Assembly (NCBI RefSeq): GCF_900109855.1 | Contig: NZ_FOBO01000010.1 | Coordinates: forward strand, 1 to 64,000 | Source: Roseovarius tolerans | GTDB taxonomy: Bacteria > Pseudomonadota > Alphaproteobacteria > Rhodobacterales > Rhodobacteraceae | Reading direction: 5' to 3' | Length of the DNA stretch: 64,000 nucleotides | Part shown: positions 9,197-16,514 of the stretch, piece by piece | Position numbering within the stretch: position 1 is the stretch's first letter | How the letters are laid out: each line of letters starts with the position of its first letter | The notes under the pieces: generated by a model | The model's input: only the letters and a program-made list of their open reading frames with translations | What the model was told of the DNA's origin: nothing | Database searches by the model: none | Translations under genes and position numbers: made by a program

Positions 9197-10126
9197 ATGT
9201 TCAACGTCTCCTATCGCGAGGCATCGGCCGTTGCCACGCGCCACCTGATCCTCACCGCCTTGTTCTTTCTGCCCAAGGCCAAAAAGATCGCGTTGGAACG
9301 CCGCCTGCGCGGCAAACAGGAATATGCCTACCTGCAAGAGGCCGACTGGGCGCTCGTGTCATGGGGCAAGAGCGGGCGCACGTGGTTCCGGGTGATGCTG
9401 TCACGGTTCTACCAACTGCATTTCGGGCTCGACACCGATTACATGCTGGAGTTCGACAATTTCCATCAGCTGAATCCGAAGGCCCCCAAGGTCCTGTTCA
9501 GCCATAACAACTACATCCGCGACTATCTCGGCGCATGGAACAATCTGGATTATTACAAGGGGCGCAAACTGGTCCTGCTGGTGCGTGATCCGCGCGACGT
9601 GGCGGTGTCGCAGTATTTCCAGTGGCGCTACCGCATGCGCCCGCGCAAGAAGGCCCTGAACGCCTATCCGGCCCATGGAACGGATGTCGATATTTTCGAT
9701 TTCGTCTGCAATCGCGATTGCGGTATTCCCCGCATCGTCGAGGCGTTCAACACCTGGGCCCGCTCGATGCCGGCATTGGGTGATGACGTGTTGCTTGTCC
9801 GCTACGAGGATCTGCGTCGCGACCCTGCGGAAGTTTTGCGACAGGTCGTGGCCTTTACCGGGACCGAGGGCAGCCCCGAGCATATCGAGGCCGCACGCGA
9901 GTATGCCGATTACGAGAACATGAAAAAGCGCGAGGCCAAGAAGGACGGCATGCGCGGCAGCGGTCAGCGGGTCAAACCCGGCGACACGGCGAACCCCGAT
10001 TCCTTCAAGGTCCGGCGCGGCAAGGTCGGCGGCTATCGCGACTATTTCACGCCTGAGCAAGTGAAGATTGTCGATGCGATGGTCGATGACGCGCTGGACC
10101 CGTCCTTTGGCTACAACGCCTCCTGA
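9197..10126 (+). CDS. sulfotransferase (PAPS-dependent), copy 2
   Basis: A 309-residue sulfotransferase clearly paralogous to the one at 2584. The PAPS loop is WGKSGRTW (56-63), the 3'-phosphate motif RDPRDVAVSQ (130-139), and the C-terminal GKVGGYRDYF is conserved. Shared blocks such as EFDNFH/GFDNFH, FQWR and YENMKK run through the whole length, so this is a duplication rather than convergence. It faces away from ELM1 copy 2. Two related but diverged sulfotransferases suggest two sulfation sites or two acceptor lipids. Confidence 0.85.
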   Translation: MFNVSYREASAVATRHLILTALFFLPKAKKIALERRLRGKQEYAYLQEADWALVSWGKSGRTWFRVMLSRFYQLHFGLDTDYMLEFDNFHQLNPKAPKVLFSHNNYIRDYLGAWNNLDYYKGRKLVLLVRDPRDVAVSQYFQWRYRMRPRKKALNAYPAHGTDVDIFDFVCNRDCGIPRIVEAFNTWARSMPALGDDVLLVRYEDLRRDPAEVLRQVVAFTGTEGSPEHIEAAREYADYENMKKREAKKDGMRGSGQRVKPGDTANPDSFKVRRGKVGGYRDYFTPEQVKIVDAMVDDALDPSFGYNAS

Positions 10127-10253
10127 CTCGAGCGGTCAGGGGCAGGCGGAGGCGCATTTGTTTGCGATGTTGATCTGGAACTGCCGTTGGCGGTTTCAAA
10201 GACAAGCCGTGCCGTGCCCGACCGCCGGGTGGGCGCAGCAACCTATGTGGATC

Positions 10254-10271
10254 GCACTTTATGCCAGCCAA
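10254..10271 (+). repeat. dispersed intergenic repeat, copy A
   Basis: The 18 bases from 10254 (GCACTTTATGCCAGCCAA) match 17 of 18 bases at 30274-30291. Looser similarity extends on both sides: a GCAAC-containing block upstream, and ACGTTGC then CGGCACCTT downstream. Both copies sit in gene-free gaps, so this looks like a repeated intergenic element rather than shared protein sequence. Confidence 0.5.
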
Positions 10272-10307
10272 CACTCCCGCGTTTTCAATGGCTTGAAACG
10301 TTGCAAA

Positions 10308-10337
10308 AGCGCCCGCCCGAGGGGGCGGTCGGGCGCT
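10308..10337 (-). terminator. intrinsic terminator-like hairpin after the NTP-transferase gene
   Basis: AGCGCCCG (10308-10315) pairs with CGGGCGCT (10330-10337), and the 14-base loop can pair further. Read on the minus strand the stem is followed by TTTTGC, a short T-tract. It lies about 100 bases downstream of the minus-strand gene that ends at 10436. Confidence 0.45.
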
Positions 10338-10435
10338 GCGCGGCGGTGCCTGCGGCACCTTGATTCCGCGCATTGGGGCTGAACTCTAACGTCTGCTCCA
10401 GGCCAATATTCCCACCGGCACGCACCACGAACCGA

Positions 10436-11257
10436 TCAACCCGCGCCCGTTTCCGGCTCTGCTCCACGCGCCGACGCTTCCTTGCTGTAGCGCTGCACCA
10501 GCAGGTAATCCGACACCGAATCCACATCCACCGAGGCATGCGCATAGGGCAGGATCACCACGCCGATGCGCAGCCCGACCCGGCGCGACAGACCGGCGAG
10601 CGCCGCATCGAGGCTCAGCCACCCCATCTTGTAGCGCAACAGCGCCCAAAGCCCCAACAGGCGAATGACCACCAACGGCTTCTTGCGGTCCTTTTCGACC
10701 TGCCGCCAGAAATCTGCCACACGCCGTCCGTCTTCAGTCAGAAAGGCAAAGAGATTGCAGCCACAATACCCACCATCCCGGAATCTCAGAACGGTCTTTT
10801 TGAGATCGGGATAGGTCTGGCGGACCAGATCATACGGGGCGAGACCGACGACAACGTCGCAGCCCGATTGCGCGCTGTCGCGGCAGAAATGATCGACGAT
10901 CTCGCCGGTCAGCAGCGGATGATCAGCGGTGGTGATCAGAACCGGTTGGGATTCTGGGAACCGGCCCAGCATGTCATAGGCGCTGGTGCTTGGCGAGGGG
11001 CCGGGCGGGGTCCAGTCGATGCGCTTCTCGTCGATGAGGTCGACAAGCCCGGCATCGCTTTTGACGCAGGCCTCGGTGGGGCCACTCAGATGGATCGAGC
11101 CAATGGACACCGCATCGTCCAACGCGTTGATCACACGCCGGATCATGATGGTTCCATCTATATCGAGCAACGCCTTGCAGGCGACACCGGTTTCATCGCG
11201 CAGCGGATCACGGTCGGCTCTCTCACCGGCTAGAATTACGGAGGTAAAGTCTTTCAC
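10436..11257 (-). CDS. MobA-like nucleotidyltransferase family protein
   Basis: A 273-residue GT-A-fold nucleotidyltransferase of the NTP_transf_3 (MobA-like) group. The N-terminal signature VILAGERADRDPL followed by KALLDIDG matches the LAGG-x-GxR...K nucleotide-binding loop, and VLITTADHPLLT carries the metal-binding aspartate. The C-terminal third (about residues 185-240) is hydrophobic and may contact the membrane. MobA itself loads GMP onto molybdopterin, but the context here, between sulfotransferase and ceramide-synthase-like genes, suggests activation of a lipid head-group precursor as a CDP- or other NDP-derivative. That is inference. It lies 47 bases downstream of the GNAT gene on the same strand. 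Confidence 0.7.
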   Translation of the reverse strand: MKDFTSVILAGERADRDPLRDETGVACKALLDIDGTIMIRRVINALDDAVSIGSIHLSGPTEACVKSDAGLVDLIDEKRIDWTPPGPSPSTSAYDMLGRFPESQPVLITTADHPLLTGEIVDHFCRDSAQSGCDVVVGLAPYDLVRQTYPDLKKTVLRFRDGGYCGCNLFAFLTEDGRRVADFWRQVEKDRKKPLVVIRLLGLWALLRYKMGWLSLDAALAGLSRRVGLRIGVVILPYAHASVDVDSVSDYLLVQRYSKEASARGAEPETGAG

Positions 11258-11304
11258 GGTCTCACTTTCATAGCGGCTGCGATCTTGGTCTGCTCTCGGT
11301 CGAC

Positions 11305-12453
11305 CTACAAGGTTTTCTGGTAGACGCGATACCGCTTGTAGATCGTACTGCCGACCGCCTCAATGATATGGCGCATGCCATCATTGTCTTCCAGAACCCA
11401 GCCCATTTCGACGGATGTGACGTTCCGTTTCACCATCGCCTTGCGCACCGCGTCAATGACCAGAAAGGCGAGTGTCGGACCAAGCCGCGAATACTGGTAT
11501 TCCTTGCGCACGCCCATCAGCGCGACCCGGGCGCTGCGCGCGCCCCTGACCTTGATCCGCCACAGCAGTTTCGCCCAGCCAAACGGCAGCAGTCTGCCAC
11601 GCAGATCGCCGATCAACTCATTGATGTTCGGGAACGCGGTGATAAAGGCGACCGGGCGTCCCTCGATCTCGGCGATCTGAATGAAATCGTCGGGCAAGAG
11701 CAGAGACAATACCTTGGCGGTTTCTTCGAATTCCTCGTGGGTGAAGGGCACGAAACCCCAGTTGTCCGACCACGCATCGTTGAACATATCACGCATGGCC
11801 TCGAAATCGGCGGCCCTGTTCTTGCGGTCAAGCGTGCGGATCTTCACGGTCCGGCTGGCGCGGGTGGCCAGTTTCTGCATCACATCAGGGGCCACGAAAT
11901 CGGGGCGCACCTTGTAGGTAAGCAGGTCCTTGACCGCCTCGAAGCCCTGCTCCTCCACCCGCCCGGAATAATACCTTGGCGCATGGCCCATCATGATGAA
12001 CGGCGGATCTTCGAAATTATCGACCAGAAGGCCAAGATCCTCGTTGATCGAGAGATTGTAGGGGCCCCGCACCGAGGCCGCGCCCCGCGCGCGCAGCCAG
12101 TCCTGTGCCGTCTCGAACAGCGCATCGAAGACAGCGCTCTCGTCGATCGCCTCAAGCATGCCGAAATAGCCGATCTTGCCCGCCTCGTCCTCGGGCTGCA
12201 TCTGATCGAGTTGCGCGGTGATCCGCCCAACGGGCGTGCCGTCGCGGTAAGCCACCCAGGCGGCGACCTCGCAATGGGCGAAAAGCGGCTTGTTTTCGAA
12301 CACGCGCTGCTTTTGCTCGAACATCAGTGGTGCCACCCAAGCAGCATCACCGGCGTAAATCCGCTCTGGCAGGTGCAGGAAGTCATTTACCGTCTGACGG
12401 CTCTTGGCCTCGACGAGAGTAATCTGATCGCGATCAGACGTGTCGGATGACAT
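11305..12453 (-). CDS. GNAT-fold protein resembling bacterial ceramide synthase
   Basis: A 382-residue protein with a GNAT-like acyltransferase C-terminal region. The sequence layout (LPERIYAGDAAWVAPL near the N-terminus, RGPYNLSINEDLGLLVDNF in the middle, VEMGWVLEDNDGMRHI near the end) is that of the large YghO-like GNAT family, to which the ceramide synthase of Caulobacter belongs. That enzyme N-acylates the sphingoid base. The start is set at ATG 12453, preceded by AGAAAGG; the open frame extends 68 residues upstream without coding character. It precedes the MobA-like gene in a two-gene unit. A different N-acyltransferase role cannot be excluded. Confidence 0.65.
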   Translation of the reverse strand: MSSDTSDRDQITLVEAKSRQTVNDFLHLPERIYAGDAAWVAPLMFEQKQRVFENKPLFAHCEVAAWVAYRDGTPVGRITAQLDQMQPEDEAGKIGYFGMLEAIDESAVFDALFETAQDWLRARGAASVRGPYNLSINEDLGLLVDNFEDPPFIMMGHAPRYYSGRVEEQGFEAVKDLLTYKVRPDFVAPDVMQKLATRASRTVKIRTLDRKNRAADFEAMRDMFNDAWSDNWGFVPFTHEEFEETAKVLSLLLPDDFIQIAEIEGRPVAFITAFPNINELIGDLRGRLLPFGWAKLLWRIKVRGARSARVALMGVRKEYQYSRLGPTLAFLVIDAVRKAMVKRNVTSVEMGWVLEDNDGMRHIIEAVGSTIYKRYRVYQKTL

Positions 12454-12691
12454 GGGGGGCCTTTCTTGCAGTGACTGTGACCTTACGCGCATTTGCACGA
12501 CAGGCCGACAAAAGGTACTATCATAGTCGTCCACGATATGGTCCGGGACACGTTGAGGTCGCATTGCGCACAGGCCAGCATTCCTGCACTGGAACCGGAC
12601 AGACAAACCTTGGAAACTGCTTGCAATTCCCGCACCCAACCTCAAATAACGGCGCAACTATCCACTTTGAAAAAGAAGAAGTCGAGTCTCC

Positions 12692-13675
12692 TTGGCCAAA
12701 TTCATCCTCGGAAATGCACATCGGAACACAGCGTTCAACAACGCACTCGCGCGCAACATCCTGTGGTTCGCCGATCTCGTTTTCGTGGGCGCGGTTCTGG
12801 GGCTTTTCCGAGTGCTGCCCGTGACCTGGGGGTCTGCGCTCGGGGCCCGCGTCGGTCGCATCTTCGGCAAGATCGCCAAGCAACGGACCCGGCACATTCG
12901 CGCCAACCTGTCGCTCGCCCTACCCGAAAAGTCGCCGGCCGAGATTGACCTGCTGGCGCAGGAGGTCTGGGAGAACGCAGGCGCGGTGATGGCCGAATAC
13001 CCCAATCTTCCCGCCTTCGGGGATCCGCGCCGTGACCGGCTCGAAATCGAGGGCGATGAGCATATCTCCGCCGATCAGCCCCCCGGCCGGCCGGTGGTCT
13101 TCGTGGCTGCGCATCTGGCCAATTGGGAGGTGATCGGTGCCGCGATCACCCGGATGGGCATCCCGTCCTGCGCGATGTATGCACCGCTCTCGAACCCATG
13201 GCTTGACCGCAAGATGCGCAGCTATCGCAACGCGCTCGGCTGTGAGCTGATCTCGCGTGACGCGGGGCTGCGGGGGTTCCTCGATGCGCTCAAAGCCGGA
13301 AAATCGCCGATTATCATCACGGACAGGCGTATAGAGGGTGGCAAACAGATCCCGCTCTTCGGCGAAGACAAGGAATCGTCCATCCTGCCCGCGCGTCTTG
13401 CCCTTCGTTTCGGCGTGCCTTTGGTGCCCGTTCAGGCCATGCGTCTGCCCAGTGCCAGGTTTCGCGTGCGCTTTCACGCGCCCCTGCACCCCCGCGATCC
13501 GGAGGCCGATCGCGACGATCAGGCCGTTGACCTTGCGCATCAGGTCAACGACAAATTTGAACAGTGGATCACAGCCCGCCCCGGCGAATGGCTTTGCACC
13601 AGCAAAATCTGGCCATCTGCTGTTCTCCAAGCTAAAACAGACATATATACGGAAGTGCGCAGAGCAGCCGAATAA
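12692..13675 (+). CDS. LpxL/HtrB-type lysophospholipid acyltransferase, copy 1
   Basis: A 327-residue member of the lipid A lauroyl-acyltransferase family, which transfers an acyl chain from acyl-ACP to a membrane lipid at the cytoplasmic face. One N-terminal membrane segment lies at about 25-45. The catalytic HX4E motif is intact: H141-LANW-E146. TTG 12692 gives the best fit to family N-termini but I see no strong ribosome site. It is followed after 13 bases by the hydroxylase gene. It may act on lipid A or, given the locus, O-acylate a sphingolipid or aminolipid. Confidence 0.8.
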   Translation: MAKFILGNAHRNTAFNNALARNILWFADLVFVGAVLGLFRVLPVTWGSALGARVGRIFGKIAKQRTRHIRANLSLALPEKSPAEIDLLAQEVWENAGAVMAEYPNLPAFGDPRRDRLEIEGDEHISADQPPGRPVVFVAAHLANWEVIGAAITRMGIPSCAMYAPLSNPWLDRKMRSYRNALGCELISRDAGLRGFLDALKAGKSPIIITDRRIEGGKQIPLFGEDKESSILPARLALRFGVPLVPVQAMRLPSARFRVRFHAPLHPRDPEADRDDQAVDLAHQVNDKFEQWITARPGEWLCTSKIWPSAVLQAKTDIYTEVRRAAE

Positions 13676-13688
13676 CTGGAGTTTCACA

Positions 13689-14336
13689 ATGTCGAACCAT
13701 CAACCGAGTCGCACCCACCGCGTCGACGAGTCGGTGCGCCTGTTCAAGAATCCGATCCTCGAGAAACTGAGCCATGTTCACCCGATTGTCCCGCTTCTGG
13801 TCTGGGGACCCGTCGCGATCTGGCTTCTGGTGCGCGCGGTGACGGTTCATCAGATCGGTCTTGCAGGTATGGCGGTGATCGGGGTTGCGGGGCTTTTGAC
13901 CTGGACACTGGCTGAATACCTGCTGCATCGCTACCTGTTCCATTTCGAGCCAAAGACCGATCTGGGCCGACGGTTCATCTACCTGTTCCACGGAGTGCAT
14001 CACGACACGCCGCAGGACAAGACGCGCCTGCTCATGCCGCCCGCCGGTGCGTTGCCGATCATCGCCGTGCTTTACCTGATGTTCTGGCTGGTCCTGCCCT
14101 ACCCCTGGGCCGAGCCCTTTACCGGGTTCTTCATCATCGGTTACCTGATCTACGACTATATCCACTATGCGACGCATCACTTTCCGATGCGGCATCCACT
14201 GCTGAAGTTCCTCAAGCACTACCACATGCGGCATCACTTCTCGGATGATGACGGGCGCTACGGGGTCAGCACCCCGTTCTGGGACTGGGTGTTCAACACC
14301 TACCCGTCCAAGCCGGAGAAACCGAACAGAGGCTAG
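13689..14336 (+). CDS. fatty-acid 2-hydroxylase-like di-iron membrane enzyme
   Basis: A 215-residue membrane protein of the fatty acid hydroxylase superfamily. Four or more hydrophobic segments (about 33-55, 58-80, 120-138, 143-160) are interspersed with histidine boxes: H80-RYLF-H85, HGVHH at 101-105, HYATHH at 159-164 plus H169, and HYHMRHH at 177-183. This layout is that of the FA2H/Scs7 group, which 2-hydroxylates the N-acyl chain of ceramides. The ATG at 13689 follows CTGGAG; the open frame reaches further upstream only by reading through the acyltransferase gene. Next to a ceramide-type gene set, 2-hydroxylation of a ceramide acyl chain is the best prediction. Confidence 0.8.
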   Translation: MSNHQPSRTHRVDESVRLFKNPILEKLSHVHPIVPLLVWGPVAIWLLVRAVTVHQIGLAGMAVIGVAGLLTWTLAEYLLHRYLFHFEPKTDLGRRFIYLFHGVHHDTPQDKTRLLMPPAGALPIIAVLYLMFWLVLPYPWAEPFTGFFIIGYLIYDYIHYATHHFPMRHPLLKFLKHYHMRHHFSDDDGRYGVSTPFWDWVFNTYPSKPEKPNRG

Positions 14337-14389
14337 GGCCCGCCCGCCTCTCTCTTCTCCATACCGCCGCTCCGGGTTGGGGTCTGTCG

Positions 14390-15340
14390 ATGGCCAAGAA
14401 CTATCTGTTGCCCAAAGGGCTGGTGAACCGGTTTAACTGGGTGCAGACGCCGATCTGGCTGGTTGAGGCGGCGGCATTCTATATGCTTCTGGGATTTGCC
14501 AAAGCGTTGCCGTTTCCGGTCGTCGCGACGATATTCGGACGTTTTCTTGGCAGCTTTGGCTACCGGAATGCTCAAAAGCGCCGCGTGGTGCGACGCAACG
14601 TGTCCGTAGTTCTGCCACAGACCCGCGAGCGCGAGCGCGAGACCGTGGTACGGCGGATATTTCGCGTCACCGGACTCGCGGCAGCCGAACTGTTCCTGCT
14701 CGGACGGATTTGGCGGCGGCGAGCGCACTATCTTGAATTCTCGATTCATCCAGAGGCACAGGACATCATCGCCCGGAAAGAGGCGATTATCTTTGCCACC
14801 GCACATGTCGGCGCTTGGCAGCTCTGCAACCTGATCGGTCGCGAGCACGAATTGGCCATCTCGGTAATCTACACACAGGAAGCCAACCCTTGGCTGCACC
14901 GTTTCTTTCTCGCCAGGCGGCGCGCATTTGGTGGCCCGATGGTGCCAAGTGCTGGCGGCGCACGCACTTTCCTGCGCGAACTGGCCGCCGGAAACTCGGT
15001 CGGCGCGGCGTTTGATACCCGGATCGATCAGGGGGAGATGGTGCCGTTTTTCGACATCCCCACCCCGACCAGCACCCTGCCCGCAATGCTGGCCATGCGC
15101 GGCTATACCTTGCTGCCCATTCGCACGGTGCGTTTGCCAAACTGGCGGTTCCTGATCGAAGTCGAGGCCCCGCTCTCGCCGCGCAACCCACAAGCCCCGC
15201 GTGCAGAGCAGATCATTGATCTCACCCATCAACTCAACCAGCGGTTCGAGGCCTGGATCAGCGAGTATCCCGACCAATGGCTGTGCATGAAACGGCGCTG
15301 GCCCAAGGCCGCCGTCGTGCCCCAATCCCCCGATGTATAA
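14390..15340 (+). CDS. LpxL/HtrB-type acyltransferase, copy 2, with HX4Q
   Basis: A 316-residue paralogue of the LpxL-type protein at 12692, with a hydrophobic N-terminal segment at about 22-45. At the catalytic position it reads H139-VGAW-Q144, so the acidic residue of the HX4D/E motif is replaced by glutamine (codon CAG at 14819-14821). Other conserved blocks remain, including DTRIDQGEMVPFF where the family usually has D-x-R. It may be an acyltransferase with altered mechanism, a non-catalytic partner, or use another base. Its end overlaps the start of the third ELM1 gene by 8 bases. Confidence 0.75.
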   Translation: MAKNYLLPKGLVNRFNWVQTPIWLVEAAAFYMLLGFAKALPFPVVATIFGRFLGSFGYRNAQKRRVVRRNVSVVLPQTRERERETVVRRIFRVTGLAAAELFLLGRIWRRRAHYLEFSIHPEAQDIIARKEAIIFATAHVGAWQLCNLIGREHELAISVIYTQEANPWLHRFFLARRRAFGGPMVPSAGGARTFLRELAAGNSVGAAFDTRIDQGEMVPFFDIPTPTSTLPAMLAMRGYTLLPIRTVRLPNWRFLIEVEAPLSPRNPQAPRAEQIIDLTHQLNQRFEAWISEYPDQWLCMKRRWPKAAVVPQSPDV

Positions 15341-16514
15341 GCAGGAAAGCCCCCCGCGCGTCTGGGTCGTGGACTCCCACCGCTCCGGCGAAAAGACGCA
15401 GTTGCGCGCGCTCGCTGAGGGGCTGGGCTGGCCCTATGAGATAAAGACCCTGCGCTATCGCAAGTTCGAGATGCGGACCAACCTGTTGCGCGGCAGCGAC
15501 CTGCGCGGCGTGGACCGCGCAAATTCCGACGCGCTCGCGCCTCCCTGGCCCGATCTCGTGCTCTCGATGGGCATGCGTAACGAACCGGTCGCGCGCTGGA
15601 TACGCGACCAGTCGGGTGGGCGCACGCGGCTGGTCTTTCTCGGCCGTCTCTGGTCTGACCCTGAACAGTTCGACCTGGTGATTACCACTCCGCAATACCG
15701 TGTGCCGGATCGGCCCAACGTCTTGCGGAATGCCCTGCCGCTACACCCTCTGGGTCCCGGACCAATGGCCAAGGCCGCAGCCCGCTGGGGTCCGGCCCTG
15801 TCACATCTTCCGCGCCCCTATCTGACGGTGAACATCGGCGGCACCAGCGGGCCTTATGCTTTTGGCCCGCGCGCCGCAGAGCGGCTAGTGCGCGACACCC
15901 TGGCCCTGGCGCGACAACGCGGTGCATCGCTTCTGATCAGCTCGAGCGCACGGACACCGGCCCCGGCCATTGCCGCCTTTGCCGCTCAGTCCGAGGTACC
16001 GATGCAACTCTATCGCTGGCAACCGGGTGACCCCGACAATCCCTATCTGGGTTTTCTGGCCCTCGCGGACGAGATCATCGTCACGGCAGACAGCATCTCG
16101 ATGCTGTCAGAGGCCTATGCCACAGGCAAACCCGTCCATATGTTCGATCCGGGCGCAGGACACTTGAGCATGCGCCGCGACATGGCGCTGGCCCTTGGCG
16201 AGACGGAGCGCGCACAAACCCTGGCCCGAGATGACAGAGATCGCCCCGACCTGGCACTTGGCCCATTGGCCTATCGTGCCCTGATGCGGTGGGGCTGGCA
16301 GCACCTGTCACGCGACATCAGCCAGATGCACCTGCGGTTGGTGCAGTCCGGCCGCATGGGCTGGCTGGGAGACCCGGCACCGAGGGCGCCACAGCATACT
16401 CCGCCGCCAAGCGATATGGAACGCGCCATTGCCCGCATCGGTCAGCTTATGGAAACCGAGCCGTCCGGCACGCCCGGAGAAAGTCACCGCGCGGAACGCA
16501 TCAGCCAGCTTTGA
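15333..16514 (+). CDS. ELM1/DUF1022 family protein, copy 3 (divergent N-terminus)
   Basis: A 393-residue ELM1-like protein. It shares APPWPDLVLSMGMRNEPVARWI and DNPYLGFLALADEIIVTADSISML with the other two copies, but the N-terminal glycine-rich signature is changed: where the others have LGxKxGDNxQ, this one reads DSHRSGEKTQ. If that loop binds a nucleotide, donor specificity may differ. It overlaps the preceding acyltransferase by 8 bases and its 3' end overlaps the convergent ABC transporter gene by 14 bases. Confidence 0.8.
   Translation: MYKQESPPRVWVVDSHRSGEKTQLRALAEGLGWPYEIKTLRYRKFEMRTNLLRGSDLRGVDRANSDALAPPWPDLVLSMGMRNEPVARWIRDQSGGRTRLVFLGRLWSDPEQFDLVITTPQYRVPDRPNVLRNALPLHPLGPGPMAKAAARWGPALSHLPRPYLTVNIGGTSGPYAFGPRAAERLVRDTLALARQRGASLLISSSARTPAPAIAAFAAQSEVPMQLYRWQPGDPDNPYLGFLALADEIIVTADSISMLSEAYATGKPVHMFDPGAGHLSMRRDMALALGETERAQTLARDDRDRPDLALGPLAYRALMRWGWQHLSRDISQMHLRLVQSGRMGWLGDPAPRAPQHTPPPSDMERAIARIGQLMETEPSGTPGESHRAERISQL

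Larger units (their letters stand above)
10127..10435. other. intergenic region with a dispersed repeat and a hairpin
   Basis: This 309-base gap lies between two convergent genes and has no credible gene. It holds a sequence block shared with the gap at 30175-30440 (see the two repeat entries) and a strong hairpin at 10308-10337. A second small hairpin, GGTGCC-TGC-GGCACC, sits at about 10346-10360. Confidence 0.6.

Noticed and set aside
13338..13688. Upstream extension of the hydroxylase frame
   Set aside because: It runs out of frame through the acyltransferase gene; ATG 13689 with an upstream CTGGAG is the credible start.
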